Source of the DNA: Pseudarthrobacter siccitolerans
Lineage (GTDB): Bacteria; Actinomycetota; Actinomycetes; Actinomycetales; Micrococcaceae
Assembly (NCBI RefSeq): GCF_001046895.1
Contig: NZ_CAQI01000039.1
Span: 94,160 to 158,159 of the forward strand
Direction: 5' to 3'
DNA length: 64,000 nt
A model generated the notes under the pieces. That model was not told the DNA's origin, did no database searches, and saw only the letters and a list, made by a program, of their open reading frames with translations. The position numbers and the translations under genes are program-made. Of the stretch, positions 11,308 to 19,271 are shown in pieces. Each line of letters opens with the position of its first letter. Position 1 is the stretch's first letter.

Positions 11308-11381
11308 CGCTCTCTCACTTTCTGCAGGTTTTCCGGCAACGCTCTCTCACCTTTCGCAGCGAAGGTGTGGGAGCGTTGCCG
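11307..11381. repeat. Palindromic short intergenic repeat, with a half copy
   Basis: A near-perfect 48-bp palindrome (11334-11381) has arms beginning CGGCAACGCTCTCTCACC and ending GGGAGCGTTGCCG. A partial direct copy, ACGCTCTCTCAC, precedes it at 11307-11318. The core resembles the repeats near 19014-19200. It may also work as the metG terminator. Confidence 0.6.
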
Positions 11382-11427
11382 TTCCTTCCCGAGGAGTACC
11401 GCCCATCTGTTCGAATAATGAGACGGC

Positions 11428-11458
11428 TTGACCAGCATCTGGATGACTTGGCTACCCT
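11428..11458 (+). promoter_or_regulatory. Putative leuB promoter
   Basis: TTGACC (11428-11433), a 19-base spacer and TACCCT (11453-11458) are seen. The -10 ends six bases before the leuB ATG, so the mRNA would be leaderless. Confidence 0.55.
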
Positions 11459-11464
11459 GAAACT

Positions 11465-12517
11465 ATGAGCGCATCCTCCATCGATCTTGCAGTTATCCCC
11501 GGCGACGGCATTGGCCCTGAGGTCATTGCGGAGGCACTGAAGGTGCTGGAGAAGGCCGTGGCCGCAGAGGGCGTTGAGCTCAAGCAGACCCACTACAAGC
11601 TCGGCGCTGAGCACTGGCTGGCCACCGGCGAAACGCTGCCGGACCATGTCCTTGCGGACCTGCGCACCCGGGACGCCATCCTGTTCGGCGCCGTGGGGGC
11701 AGCCCCCGGCGATACGCGCATCCCGTCCGGCATCATCGAGCGCGAGATGCTGCTCAAGCTCCGCTTCAGCCTCGACCACTACGTCAACCTCCGCCCGTCA
11801 CGGCTCTACGGAACGGTGGGGAGCCCGCTGGCCAACCCCGGCACCATCGACTTCATCGTGGTGCGCGAAGGAACCGAAGGCCCTTACGTCGGAAACGGCG
11901 GCACCCTTCGCGCCGGCACGCCTCACGAGGTGGCCACCGAAGTTTCGCTGAACACGGCGCACGGTGTGGAGCGCGTGGTCCGCGATGCCTTCCGCCGCGC
12001 CAGCGCCCGGGAACGCAAGCATGTGACCCTCGTCCACAAGCACAACGTCCTTGTCTACGCAGGACACCTCTGGAAGCGGACGGTCGAAGCAGTGGCCCAG
12101 GAGTTCCCGGAAGTCACCCACGACTACCTGCACGTGGACGCTGCCACCATCTTTATGGTTACCGACCCGTCCCGCTTCGACGTGATCGTCACCGACAACC
12201 TCTTTGGCGACATCCTCACCGACCTCGCCGCAGCGATCACCGGCGGCATCGGCCTGGCCGCTTCGGGGAACATCAACATGGACCGCACCGCGCCGTCCAT
12301 GTTCGAACCGGTCCACGGTTCAGCTCCGGACATCGCCGGACAGGGCAAGGCCGACCCCACCGCCGCCATCCTGTCCGCAGCACTCCTGCTGGACCACCTC
12401 GGCTACACCGCAGCGGCCCGCCGGATCGAGGCAGCAGTAGTTGCCGACGTCGAAAAGCGCGACGGCGGTGCCCGCAGCACCAGTGCCATCGGCGACGCCA
12501 TCGCCGCAGGCCTCTAG
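11465..12517 (+). CDS. leuB: 3-isopropylmalate dehydrogenase
   Basis: LeuB oxidatively decarboxylates 3-isopropylmalate with NAD+, the third dedicated step of leucine synthesis. The 350-aa product has the N-terminal [16 protein letters not shown], the substrate-binding loop [16 protein letters not shown], and the metal/NAD region [20 protein letters not shown]. Length and motifs are complete. There is no Shine-Dalgarno sequence; a promoter with its -10 six bases before ATG 11465 suggests leaderless translation. leuC and leuD lie 12 kb downstream behind their own regulator, so the leucine genes are split. Confidence 0.95.
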   Translation: MSASSIDLAVIPGDGIGPEVIAEALKVLEKAVAAEGVELKQTHYKLGAEHWLATGETLPDHVLADLRTRDAILFGAVGAAPGDTRIPSGIIEREMLLKLRFSLDHYVNLRPSRLYGTVGSPLANPGTIDFIVVREGTEGPYVGNGGTLRAGTPHEVATEVSLNTAHGVERVVRDAFRRASARERKHVTLVHKHNVLVYAGHLWKRTVEAVAQEFPEVTHDYLHVDAATIFMVTDPSRFDVIVTDNLFGDILTDLAAAITGGIGLAASGNINMDRTAPSMFEPVHGSAPDIAGQGKADPTAAILSAALLLDHLGYTAAARRIEAAVVADVEKRDGGARSTSAIGDAIAAGL

Positions 12518-12618
12518 CCGCGCGGGGCGTGCCGGCAACGGGCGTAAGCTTGTCTCGAATCACCAAATGCCGCCTTGCCGTTCAACGCTGAGCCGAGGCG
12601 GCCGATCGTGGAGGAACC

Positions 12619-13731
12619 ATGACTCAGACTGCCCACGGCGTCGACTTTAGCCAGCAACCCTCGGCCACCCCGAAGTCTGCTGAAGAGCGTGCAGCCATCC
12701 TGGCAAACCCGGGATTCGGCAACTACTTCACCGACCACACCGCCATCGTCGACTACAGCGTTGACGAGAACGGCAGCGGCGGCTGGCACAACGCCCGGAT
12801 TGAAGCGTACGGGCCGATCGTCCTCGATCCGTCGGCCGCTGTTTTCCACTACGGCCAGGAGATCTTCGAGGGGCTCAAGGCCTACCGCCACGCCGACGGT
12901 TCCATCTGGACCTTCCGGCCCGAGGCCAACGCCGCGCGCCTGAACAAGTCCGCCCGCAGGCTTGCCCTGCCCGAACTGCCTGCCGAGTACTTCCTCGGCG
13001 CCATCCGCGAACTGGTGGCAGCCGACAAGGAATGGGTTCCCAGCGGCGACGGCGAAGCGCTGTACCTTCGGCCGTTTATGATCGCCACCGAAGCGTTCCT
13101 GGGCGTCCGTGCGGCCCGCGAGGTCTCCTTCCGGGTGATCGCTTCGCCGGCAGGCAACTACTTCGGCGGCGAACTGAAGCCCGTCTCCATCTGGATCTCG
13201 CGCGAGTACGCCCGCGCCGGCCGCGGCGGAACCGGCGATGCCAAATGTGGCGGGAACTACGCCGCGTCGCTCATCGCCCAGCAGGAAGCTGAAGCCAACG
13301 GCTGCAAGCAGGTCCTCTTCCTGGACCACTTCAACGACGACGCCGTTGAAGAACTGGGCGGCATGAACGTCTTCTTCGTCATGAAGGACGGCTCGCTGGT
13401 CACGCCCGCGCTGACCGGCACCATCCTGGAAGGCGTCACCCGGATGTCCGTCATCCAGGTGGCCAAGGACATGGGCCGCGAAGTCACCGAGCGGAAGATC
13501 ACCCTCGATGAGTGGCGCGACGGCGTTGCCTCCGGCGACATCGCAGAAGTCTTCGCCTGCGGCACGGCGGCAGTCATCACGCCCATCGGTGTCCTGAAGG
13601 ACGCCACCGAATTCATCGGCTCAGAAGATGCCAAGGCAGGGGAGACCACCATGGCCATCCGCGAGCAGCTGCTCGGCATCCAGACCGGTTCGGTGCCCGA
13701 TACCCACGGCTGGCTTACCCGCCTCGCCTAG
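12619..13731 (+). CDS. ilvE: Branched-chain amino acid aminotransferase
   Basis: IlvE is the PLP enzyme for the final transamination to valine, leucine and isoleucine. The 370-aa class IV aminotransferase shows FHYGQEIFEGLKAYR, RPFMIATE, the segment GGTGDAKCGGNYAASL with the PLP lysine, and the C-terminal AEVFACGTAAVITPIG. GTG GAGGAACC gives a strong ribosome site just before ATG 12619. A small hairpin (12569-12575 with 12596-12602) lies in the leader. It follows leuB by 101 bases and ends at a strong terminator shared with the convergent next gene. Confidence 0.95.
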   Translation: MTQTAHGVDFSQQPSATPKSAEERAAILANPGFGNYFTDHTAIVDYSVDENGSGGWHNARIEAYGPIVLDPSAAVFHYGQEIFEGLKAYRHADGSIWTFRPEANAARLNKSARRLALPELPAEYFLGAIRELVAADKEWVPSGDGEALYLRPFMIATEAFLGVRAAREVSFRVIASPAGNYFGGELKPVSIWISREYARAGRGGTGDAKCGGNYAASLIAQQEAEANGCKQVLFLDHFNDDAVEELGGMNVFFVMKDGSLVTPALTGTILEGVTRMSVIQVAKDMGREVTERKITLDEWRDGVASGDIAEVFACGTAAVITPIGVLKDATEFIGSEDAKAGETTMAIREQLLGIQTGSVPDTHGWLTRLA

Positions 13732-13760
13732 TCCGGCTTATTCCTGACTGCCAAATTACG

Positions 13761-13796
13761 ACGGCGCCTGCCGGGCTCATCCCCGGCAGGCGCCGT
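13761..13796. terminator. Bidirectional terminator between convergent genes
   Basis: Perfect 15-bp arms at 13761-13775 and 13782-13796 with a six-base loop lie between the ilvE stop and the stop of the convergent minus-strand gene. Confidence 0.75.
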
Positions 13797-13816
13797 TCGC
13801 TGCTCAACGGGGATGA

Positions 13817-14425
13817 TCAGCGCCGGGCAGCCTTCCGTGCGGCATTCTTCAGTGCCTTGCGGGAAACGGGCTTCAGGGCCTTCCTGGCAGCTTCCTCCTC
13901 CAGCGCCCGCCGTCGTCGGGCATCAAGGAGGTCGTTCCACAGGGTGGTGGCGAAAACTGCGCCGTCCTGGGTATACAGCTCATAGGGATACGAGGCAAAC
14001 CCGGCCGGGGGAGTGCCTTCAGGAAGTTGTTCGCCGGAGGTCCGGGCCACGGCCTCGGCTATCGCCCAGGTTTCGGTCAGGTGCGGCACCAGGTTGGCTT
14101 CCACAAACGCGTTCGGGTCGGCGGACACGGCAGCCCTCTCAAGCAGGATCCCGCGCTGCTGCTCCAGGTGTGCGGCGGCTGCCTCTGCAACTGACGTCCC
14201 CTCTTCGCTGGCCCTGGCCAGCACGGCTTCCTGTTCCGCCACCGCCACGGCCCAGTCTCCTGTACGGCGGAATGCCTGCCATGTGGGGAACCACACCACG
14301 GAGCCGGTGGCGTGGTTGTGGATGTGCCGGAGGCCGGTGCTCTTCTCGGTTCCTGCGTGGTCGTTTCCTGCGGCGGCAGCACCGGCGAGGAGGTCTGACA
14401 AGGCGGGAGTGGGTGCTGTGCTCAT
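13817..14425 (-). CDS. Hypothetical protein with basic C-terminus
   Basis: I do not recognise a family. The predicted 202-aa protein is soluble, with no signal peptide or membrane helix. The middle has the aromatic-rich stretch TGSVVWFPTWQAFRRTGDW, followed by a long helical, alanine/glutamate-rich region. The last 35 residues are rich in lysine and arginine (ARKALKPVSRKALKNAARKA), suggesting nucleic-acid or ribosome contact, but that is a guess. ATG at 14425 (MSTAPTPALSD) is chosen over the open frame up to 14623 because the latter overlaps the divergent neighbour's promoter. The gene converges on ilvE and diverges from a hydrolase. Confidence 0.65.
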   Translation of the reverse strand: MSTAPTPALSDLLAGAAAAGNDHAGTEKSTGLRHIHNHATGSVVWFPTWQAFRRTGDWAVAVAEQEAVLARASEEGTSVAEAAAAHLEQQRGILLERAAVSADPNAFVEANLVPHLTETWAIAEAVARTSGEQLPEGTPPAGFASYPYELYTQDGAVFATTLWNDLLDARRRRALEEEAARKALKPVSRKALKNAARKAARR

Positions 14426-14504
14426 GATGGCGGTGCTCTCGGTAGGGAATGCTGATCTGTAGGCCACAACCCGCCGCAGGGTCCCGCTTATTCCGCCGGA
14501 CTGC

Positions 14505-14510
14505 AAAGAT
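14505..14510 (+). promoter_or_regulatory. Putative leaderless -10 of the MBL-fold gene
   Basis: AAAGAT ends six bases before GTG 14517. This spacing recurs at many genes in the window and favours GTG 14517 over ATG 14514 as the start. Confidence 0.4.
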
Positions 14511-14516
14511 GGGATG

Positions 14517-15317
14517 GTGACTTCAGCTTCCGGCCCCGTCCTTGCACGCAGCTCGGCCCTCACGCAGTTCTTCCTGGCCCCCAACCCCGGACCCATGAGC
14601 CTGGAGGGAACCAACTCGTACATCCTGCAGGCGCCCGGATCCGCCGGTGCCGTGGTGGTGGACCCGGGGCCGCTGGACGAGGCTCACCTCCGGGCGCTGG
14701 CCGGTGCAGCGCCAGTGGAACTCATCCTTATCACCCACCGCCACGCCGACCACACCGCCGGTTCGGCGCGGCTGCACCAGCTCACGGGGGCTCCTGTCCG
14801 TGCCGCCGATCCTGCCCACTGCCACGGAAGCGGCGCCGTGCTGCAGGACGGCGAGGTACTTTCCGCAGGCGGCCTCGAGGTCAGGGTTGTGGCCACGCCG
14901 GGCCACACCTCCGATTCCGTATGCTTCCATCTCCCCGGCGACGGCCAGGACGGGTCCGTCCTTTCCGGGGATACCATCCTCGGCCGCGGCACGACCGTGC
15001 TGGATTACCCTGACGGAACCCTCGCGGACTACCTCGCATCGTTGGACCGGCTGGAAACGCTGGGGCATGCCACCGTCCTTCCGGCTCACGGACCGGTCCT
15101 GCCGTCCCTGCAGGGCATCACGCAGGCATACCGCACCCATCGCCTCGAACGGCTGGCGCAGGTCCGTGCCGTCCTGGAGCGCCTGGGCGGGGACGCAGCC
15201 GTTGGCGACATCGCTGACGCCGTCTATTCCGACGTCGACCCTTCCGTCCGGCGGGCCGCTGAGACATCGGTTGCGGCTCAGCTTGAGTACCTCCGCGGTG
15301 AAGCCGCGCGGCAGTAG
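14517..15317 (+). CDS. Metallo-beta-lactamase-fold hydrolase
   Basis: This 266-aa hydrolase has the two-metal motif THRHADHTAG, a downstream GHTSDSVCFHLP histidine, the aspartate in LSGDTILG and a late histidine in LPAHGPVLP. This set is that of the glyoxalase II/LACTB2-like branch, which hydrolyses thioesters, lactones or RNA. The C-terminal 80 residues resemble the winged helix-like tail found in LACTB2-type proteins. The real substrate is not predictable. It is followed by an FAH-family hydrolase and gltX on the same strand. Confidence 0.82.
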   Translation: MTSASGPVLARSSALTQFFLAPNPGPMSLEGTNSYILQAPGSAGAVVVDPGPLDEAHLRALAGAAPVELILITHRHADHTAGSARLHQLTGAPVRAADPAHCHGSGAVLQDGEVLSAGGLEVRVVATPGHTSDSVCFHLPGDGQDGSVLSGDTILGRGTTVLDYPDGTLADYLASLDRLETLGHATVLPAHGPVLPSLQGITQAYRTHRLERLAQVRAVLERLGGDAAVGDIADAVYSDVDPSVRRAAETSVAAQLEYLRGEAARQ

Positions 15318-15346
15318 CGGCGCCCGGCCGGCGCCGGGCAAGACGG

Positions 15347-15352
15347 TAGGGT
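15347..15352 (+). promoter_or_regulatory. Putative near-leaderless -10 of the FAH-family gene
   Basis: TAGGGT ends seven bases before ATG 15360. The AGGAG at 15353-15357 is only two bases from the ATG, too close for a normal ribosome site. Confidence 0.4.
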
Positions 15353-15359
15353 AGGAGCC

Positions 15360-16136
15360 ATGCGTATTGCCAGGTTTGTCGTTGATTCTGATCCCCTCTA
15401 CGGCGTTGTCGAAGGTGACCCCGGCAGTGAAGTCATCACTGTTATCCATGGAGACCCCTTCTTCAACGGGGTGGAGCGCACCTCTGTCCGTCACAAGCTG
15501 GACGACGTCCGGCTGCTCGCGCCCATCATTCCCCGCAGCAAGGTGGTGGGTGTAGGCCGCAACTTCGTGGAGCACGCGCACGAGCTCGGCAACGAAGTTC
15601 CCGCCCAGCCGCTCCTCTTCCTGAAGCCCAACACCGCCGTGGTGGGCCCCAACGATCCCGTGGTACTCCCGGAGTTCTCCGAGGAAGTCTCCTTCGAAGC
15701 GGAACTGTGCGTGGTAATCGGCCGGATCTGCAAGGATGTGCCCGAGGAGCGCGTTGACGATGTCATCTTCGGCTACACGTGCGGCAACGATCTCACCGCA
15801 CGGGACGTCCAGAAAAGCGACCTCCAGTGGACGCGCGCCAAAGGCTTTGATACCTCCGCGCCGCTGGGACCGTGGATCGAGACGGAACTCGATCCCGAGG
15901 ACGTGCAGATCCAGGCCCGGCTCAACGGTGAGCTGCGGCAGGACGGCAGCACCAGCCAGATGATCAGGGGCGTGCGGGAACTGGTGTCCGTTGTCTCCCA
16001 GGCGTTCACCCTCCTGCCCGGCGATGTCATCATGACCGGGACGCCGGCCGGGGTTGGCCTGGTCAGCGCCGGTGACCGCATTGAGGTGGAGATCGAGGGG
16101 ATCGGCCGCTTGTCCAACCCCATCGTCCGCCGCTGA
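15360..16136 (+). CDS. Fumarylacetoacetate hydrolase family protein
   Basis: This 258-aa protein belongs to the FAH superfamily of metal-dependent C-C hydrolases, decarboxylases and isomerases. It shows [29 protein letters not shown], the metal-binding acidic set around [12 protein letters not shown] and [10 protein letters not shown], and the C-terminal [10 protein letters not shown]. The family acts on acylpyruvates, oxaloacetate enol or homoprotocatechuate intermediates; which one applies is unknown. A homologue sits beside gltX in other actinobacteria, including mycobacteria, which suggests a housekeeping role such as removal of a side product rather than aromatic catabolism. Confidence 0.85.
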   Translation: MRIARFVVDSDPLYGVVEGDPGSEVITVIHGDPFFNGVERTSVRHKLDDVRLLAPIIPRSKVVGVGRNFVEHAHELGNEVPAQPLLFLKPNTAVVGPNDPVVLPEFSEEVSFEAELCVVIGRICKDVPEERVDDVIFGYTCGNDLTARDVQKSDLQWTRAKGFDTSAPLGPWIETELDPEDVQIQARLNGELRQDGSTSQMIRGVRELVSVVSQAFTLLPGDVIMTGTPAGVGLVSAGDRIEVEIEGIGRLSNPIVRR

Positions 16137-16185
16137 CCCCAGCCACGGTGGCGGGCAGGCGGCAGACGGTAAAGTTGAAGCCACT

Positions 16186-17700
16186 ATGACTACTGCTTCT
16201 GCGTCGAATGCTGCCTCCATCCCGCCCGTCACCGCCGAGACCCCCGTACGGGTGCGCTTCTGCCCTTCGCCCACCGGCACCCCGCACGTGGGGCTGATCC
16301 GTACCGCCCTCTTCAACTGGGCCTACGCCCGCCACACCAAAGGCACCATGGTGTTCCGGATCGAGGACACCGATGCAGCCCGTGACAGCGAGGAAAGCTA
16401 CCACCAGCTGCTCGATGCCCTGAAGTGGCTGGGCATCGACTGGGACGAAGGCGTGGAGGTGGGCGGCCCGCACGAGCCCTACCGGCAGTCGCAGCGCAGC
16501 GGCATCTACCAGGACGTGATCGCCAAACTGCGCGAGGGCGGATTCATTTACGAGTCCTATTCCACCCCGGACGAGATCGAGGCCCGCCACCGTGCCGCGG
16601 GACGCGATCCAAAGCTGGGCTACGACGGCTTTGACCGCCACCTGACGGACGAGCAGCTCGCCCAGTACAAGGCCGAAGGCCGTGAGGCTGTCCTGCGCCT
16701 CCGCATGCCGGACGAGGACATCACCTTCACCGATCTGGTACGCGGCGACATCACTTTCCGCGCCGGATCCGTGCCCGACTTTGCAGTGGTCCGTGCCAAT
16801 GGTGCTCCGCTGTACACCCTGGTCAACCCCGTGGACGATGCCCTCATGGGGATCACCCATGTGCTCCGCGGCGAGGACCTGCTCAGCTCCACCCCCCGGC
16901 AGATCGCTCTGTACCGCGCCCTCTACGCCGTGGGCGTGGCACAGTACATGCCCGAGTTCGGCCACCTGCCGTACGTCATGGGCCAGGGCAACAAGAAGCT
17001 CTCCAAGCGTGATCCCGAATCAAGCCTGTTCCTGCACCGGGAGCGCGGCTTCATCCCCGAAGGCCTGCTGAACTACCTCTCCCTGCTGGGCTGGTCCCTG
17101 AGCGCAGACGAGGACATCTTTACTGTTGAGCAGCTGGTGGAGCATTTCGATATCCACGACGTGCTGGGCAACCCGGCACGCTTCGACCTCAAGAAGGCCG
17201 AAGCCATCAACGGAACGCACGTCCGGATGCTGGCACCTGAGGTTTTCCGGGAGCGGCTGGCGCCGTACCTGCGCGCCGCCGATCTCGTGGGCGAAATCCT
17301 GACGGACCGCGAAGAGCAGATCCTCACCGAAGCGGCGCCCCTGATCCAGGAACGCATCACCCTGCTGGGCGAGGCGCCCGAGATGCTGGCCTTCCTCTTC
17401 AAGGCAGACGACGCCATCGACGTCGCCGCTGACGCCCTCAAGGGACTGCCGGAGAACCTGACGGAGGTCCTGGACGCCGCCATCGCTGCCCTTGAACCGG
17501 TTGAGGACTGGACTCCGGACAACATCCAGGCGGCGCTGAAGCAGGCCCTGGTCGAGGACCTGGGCATCAAGCCCCGCCTGGCCTTCGGGCCGGTGCGCAC
17601 TGCCGTTTCCGGCCGCCGCATCTCGCCTCCGCTGTTTGAGTCCATGGTGATCCTCGGCAAGGAGTCCTCCCTCCGCCGGCTCAAGAGCTTCCGCGGCTGA
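16186..17700 (+). CDS. gltX: Glutamyl-tRNA synthetase
   Basis: GltX charges tRNA-Glu, and in most actinobacteria also mischarges tRNA-Gln for the amidotransferase pathway. The 504-aa class I enzyme starts [22 protein letters not shown], has the [14 protein letters not shown] segment, and a KMSKS-type loop in [12 protein letters not shown]. The C-terminal anticodon-binding domain is present. ATG 16186 is chosen because the N-terminal motif follows about 20 residues later; the frame remains open upstream into the previous gene. It overlaps the following HAD gene by one base, and tRNA-Gln and tRNA-Glu genes follow within about 1.2 kb. Confidence 0.95.
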   Translation: MTTASASNAASIPPVTAETPVRVRFCPSPTGTPHVGLIRTALFNWAYARHTKGTMVFRIEDTDAARDSEESYHQLLDALKWLGIDWDEGVEVGGPHEPYRQSQRSGIYQDVIAKLREGGFIYESYSTPDEIEARHRAAGRDPKLGYDGFDRHLTDEQLAQYKAEGREAVLRLRMPDEDITFTDLVRGDITFRAGSVPDFAVVRANGAPLYTLVNPVDDALMGITHVLRGEDLLSSTPRQIALYRALYAVGVAQYMPEFGHLPYVMGQGNKKLSKRDPESSLFLHRERGFIPEGLLNYLSLLGWSLSADEDIFTVEQLVEHFDIHDVLGNPARFDLKKAEAINGTHVRMLAPEVFRERLAPYLRAADLVGEILTDREEQILTEAAPLIQERITLLGEAPEMLAFLFKADDAIDVAADALKGLPENLTEVLDAAIAALEPVEDWTPDNIQAALKQALVEDLGIKPRLAFGPVRTAVSGRRISPPLFESMVILGKESSLRRLKSFRG

Positions 17701-18437
17701 TGACTGCTCCCAGCCAGGCAGAGGGCGCCGTCCTGGTGACGCCCTTCGGCGCGGTCCGCGGGGTGCTTTTCGACATCGACGACACCCTGGTTGACCTCGA
17801 ATATTCGATGACCACCGCCCTGCGGGAGGTCAGCGAACATCTCCTGCCCGGCCTTGACCAGGCCGGGTGGGAGCGGTTCGGGCGTATTTTCACCCACGAG
17901 ACCACGCACTACTACGACCGGTACCTGGCCGGCGAGCTGACGTTCAACGAGCAGCGCCTGCTCCGCGGCCGCGCTGCGCTGGGACACTTCGGGGTTGAGC
18001 TGGGGGAAGGTGAGCAATCCCACCAGTGGCTCAATGCGTACATGGAGAAGCAGCCCGCCTACGTGAAGCCCTTTCCCGACGTGATGCCGCTGCTGGACAA
18101 GCTCGACCGGGTGGGCATCCCCTACGGCGCGGTCAGCAACAACGTCCACGATTACCAGCGCGCCAAGCTGGACGGGGCAGGACTTGAACGCGTCCGCCGC
18201 CTTGTGGGAACAGACACTTTGGGAGTGGCCAAACCGGACCCGGCCATCTACCTCGAAGGGGTCCGGCTGCTGGGCACGGACCCTGCCCACACGTTGTATG
18301 TGGGCGACAACCGCCTGCTCGATGCGGAAGGCTCGACGGCGGCCGGCCTGCTTGGCGTCTGGCTCAACCGGGCGGGGGAGCGCGTGCAGGAATTCGAGGG
18401 CAACTCGGTGGCTTCGCTCCAGGAATTGATCGCCTAG
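17700..18437 (+). CDS. HAD-family hydrolase (phosphatase-like)
   Basis: This 245-aa protein has all four HAD motifs: the nucleophile motif FDIDDTLVDLE near residue 25, the threonine/serine-type motif II GAVSNNVHDY, the lysine in GVAKPDPAIYL, and VGDNRLLDAEG with the acidic pair. An all-helical cap lies between motifs I and II, as in haloacid dehalogenase and phosphoglycolate phosphatase-like members. The start overlaps the gltX stop as TGATG, so it is translationally coupled. The substrate is unknown. Confidence 0.85.
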   Translation: MTAPSQAEGAVLVTPFGAVRGVLFDIDDTLVDLEYSMTTALREVSEHLLPGLDQAGWERFGRIFTHETTHYYDRYLAGELTFNEQRLLRGRAALGHFGVELGEGEQSHQWLNAYMEKQPAYVKPFPDVMPLLDKLDRVGIPYGAVSNNVHDYQRAKLDGAGLERVRRLVGTDTLGVAKPDPAIYLEGVRLLGTDPAHTLYVGDNRLLDAEGSTAAGLLGVWLNRAGERVQEFEGNSVASLQELIA

Positions 18438-18503
18438 GAGTTGGTTGCGCGGGCCGCTGGAGACGGCGGCCCGCACACGTTCCACTGGCCGGGGCGAGCC
18501 GAT

Positions 18504-18532
18504 TTGTGCGAGCCGGAAGCTTCGGGTAAAGT
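18504..18532 (+). promoter_or_regulatory. Promoter of tRNA-Gln
   Basis: TTGTGC (18504-18509), 17 bases, then TAAAGT (18527-18532). The predicted transcript starts near 18539, about 58 bases before the mature tRNA. Confidence 0.6.
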
Positions 18533-18596
18533 AATTTCTCGTGCTGAGGGGCACGGAGCAGGGTAAAAGCCCTGAAAACCGGCCCGAAAGTATCAT

Positions 18597-18668
18597 TGGG
18601 ATATGGTGTAATTGGCAACACTACGGTTTCTGGTACCGTCATTCTAGGTTCGAGTCCTGGTATCCCAG
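18597..18668 (+). tRNA. tRNA-Gln (anticodon CTG)
   Basis: The cloverleaf is complete: acceptor TGGGATA (18597-18603) with TATCCCA (18661-18667), discriminator G at 18668, anticodon loop TTTCTGGTA with CTG, and a T arm containing GGTTCGAGTCC. The 3' CCA is not encoded. A hairpin between 18671 and 18707 (CTGTTG/CAACAG) follows and may aid processing or partial termination. Confidence 0.95.
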
Positions 18669-18764
18669 CTCTGTTGAGAGCCCGCTTTCGGGCGGTACAA
18701 CAGCCGGTTTCAGACGGTCCGCCGATTTGAAACCACAGCGAAGTGTATGAAACAATCACTGAGC

Positions 18765-18794
18765 TTGACCAGCGGAAACGTTGGTTAGAAATAT
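18765..18794 (+). promoter_or_regulatory. Possible promoter of tRNA-Glu
   Basis: TTGACC (18765-18770) is followed 15-17 bases later by TAGAAATAT (18786-18794). This would start transcription just before the tRNA at 18807. The two tRNAs may also be cotranscribed. Confidence 0.45.
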
Positions 18795-18806
18795 GGAAAA
18801 GTACAC

Positions 18807-18879
18807 GGCCCCATCGTATAGCGGCCTAGTACGCCGCCCTCTCACGGCGGTAACGCGGGTTCGAATCCCGCTGGGGTCA
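18807..18879 (+). tRNA. tRNA-Glu (anticodon CTC)
   Basis: Acceptor GGCCCCA (18807-18813) pairs with TGGGGTC (18872-18878) with one G-T pair; discriminator A is at 18879 and CCA is encoded at 18880-18882. The anticodon loop CCCTCTCAC holds CTC, and the T arm GGGTTCGAATCCC is canonical. Its charging enzyme GltX is encoded about 1 kb upstream. Confidence 0.95.
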
Positions 18880-18887
18880 CCAATGAA

Positions 18888-18919
18888 ACGGTCCCGGGCA
18901 AACGCCCGGGGCCGTTTTT
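18888..18919 (+). terminator. Intrinsic terminator after tRNA-Glu
   Basis: A 12-bp stem (18888-18899 with 18904-18915, one G-T pair) with an AAAC loop is followed by five T residues. Confidence 0.85.
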
Positions 18920-19013
18920 CGTTTCGCACGACATCCGGTGCCGGCCCTCCTTTCACGGAATTTACTCCTACTGGCCCAACCCCGATCGCCCCATCACCTC
19001 CTGCCACGATTTT

Positions 19014-19200
19014 GGCAACGCGCGCTCACTTGGTGCCGGGTTCCGGGCAACCCTCGCTCACTTGATGCCGGGTTCCGGGGAACGCTCGCTCACCGCCCGC
19101 TGGCACATCTGGCTGGAGTGAGCGAGCGTCGACCCGATGGGGACCGCAAGTGAGCGCGCGTTCTTCCAATCAGGACCATAAGTGAGCGCGCGTCCGGAAG
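19014..19200. repeat. Cluster of short repeats between tRNA-Glu and the GTPase genes
   Basis: Three forward units with core GCAACGCGCGCTCACTT or variants start near 19014, 19046 and 19079; the first two share GCCGGGTTCCGG tails. Three inverted units with core AAGTGAGCGCGCG or variants lie near 19115, 19146 and 19178. Arrangement is head-to-head, so the region could fold into a large cruciform or hairpin. No gene is seen from 18920 to 19259. Similar cores occur at 11307-11381. Confidence 0.65.
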
Positions 19201-19259
19201 GAGGGGAGGCTGCAGGAGGTGATGGGGCGTTGAAACGGGACCAGGCTGCCCTGAACTGG

Positions 19260-19265
19260 CATGAT
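19260..19265 (+). promoter_or_regulatory. Putative leaderless -10 of the first dynamin-like gene
   Basis: CATGAT ends six bases before the in-frame GTG at 19272. No clear -35 is visible. Confidence 0.4.
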
Positions 19266-19271
19266 GTTCCT

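Noticed and set aside
14523..16316. 597-codon open frame on the minus strand
   Set aside because: It runs through the well-defined MBL and FAH genes and has no ribosome site or domain.
19182..19271. Upstream GTG start for the first dynamin-like gene
   Set aside because: The GTG lies in a repeat unit and the added residues look like translated repeat and leader; GTG 19272 fits the promoter spacing.
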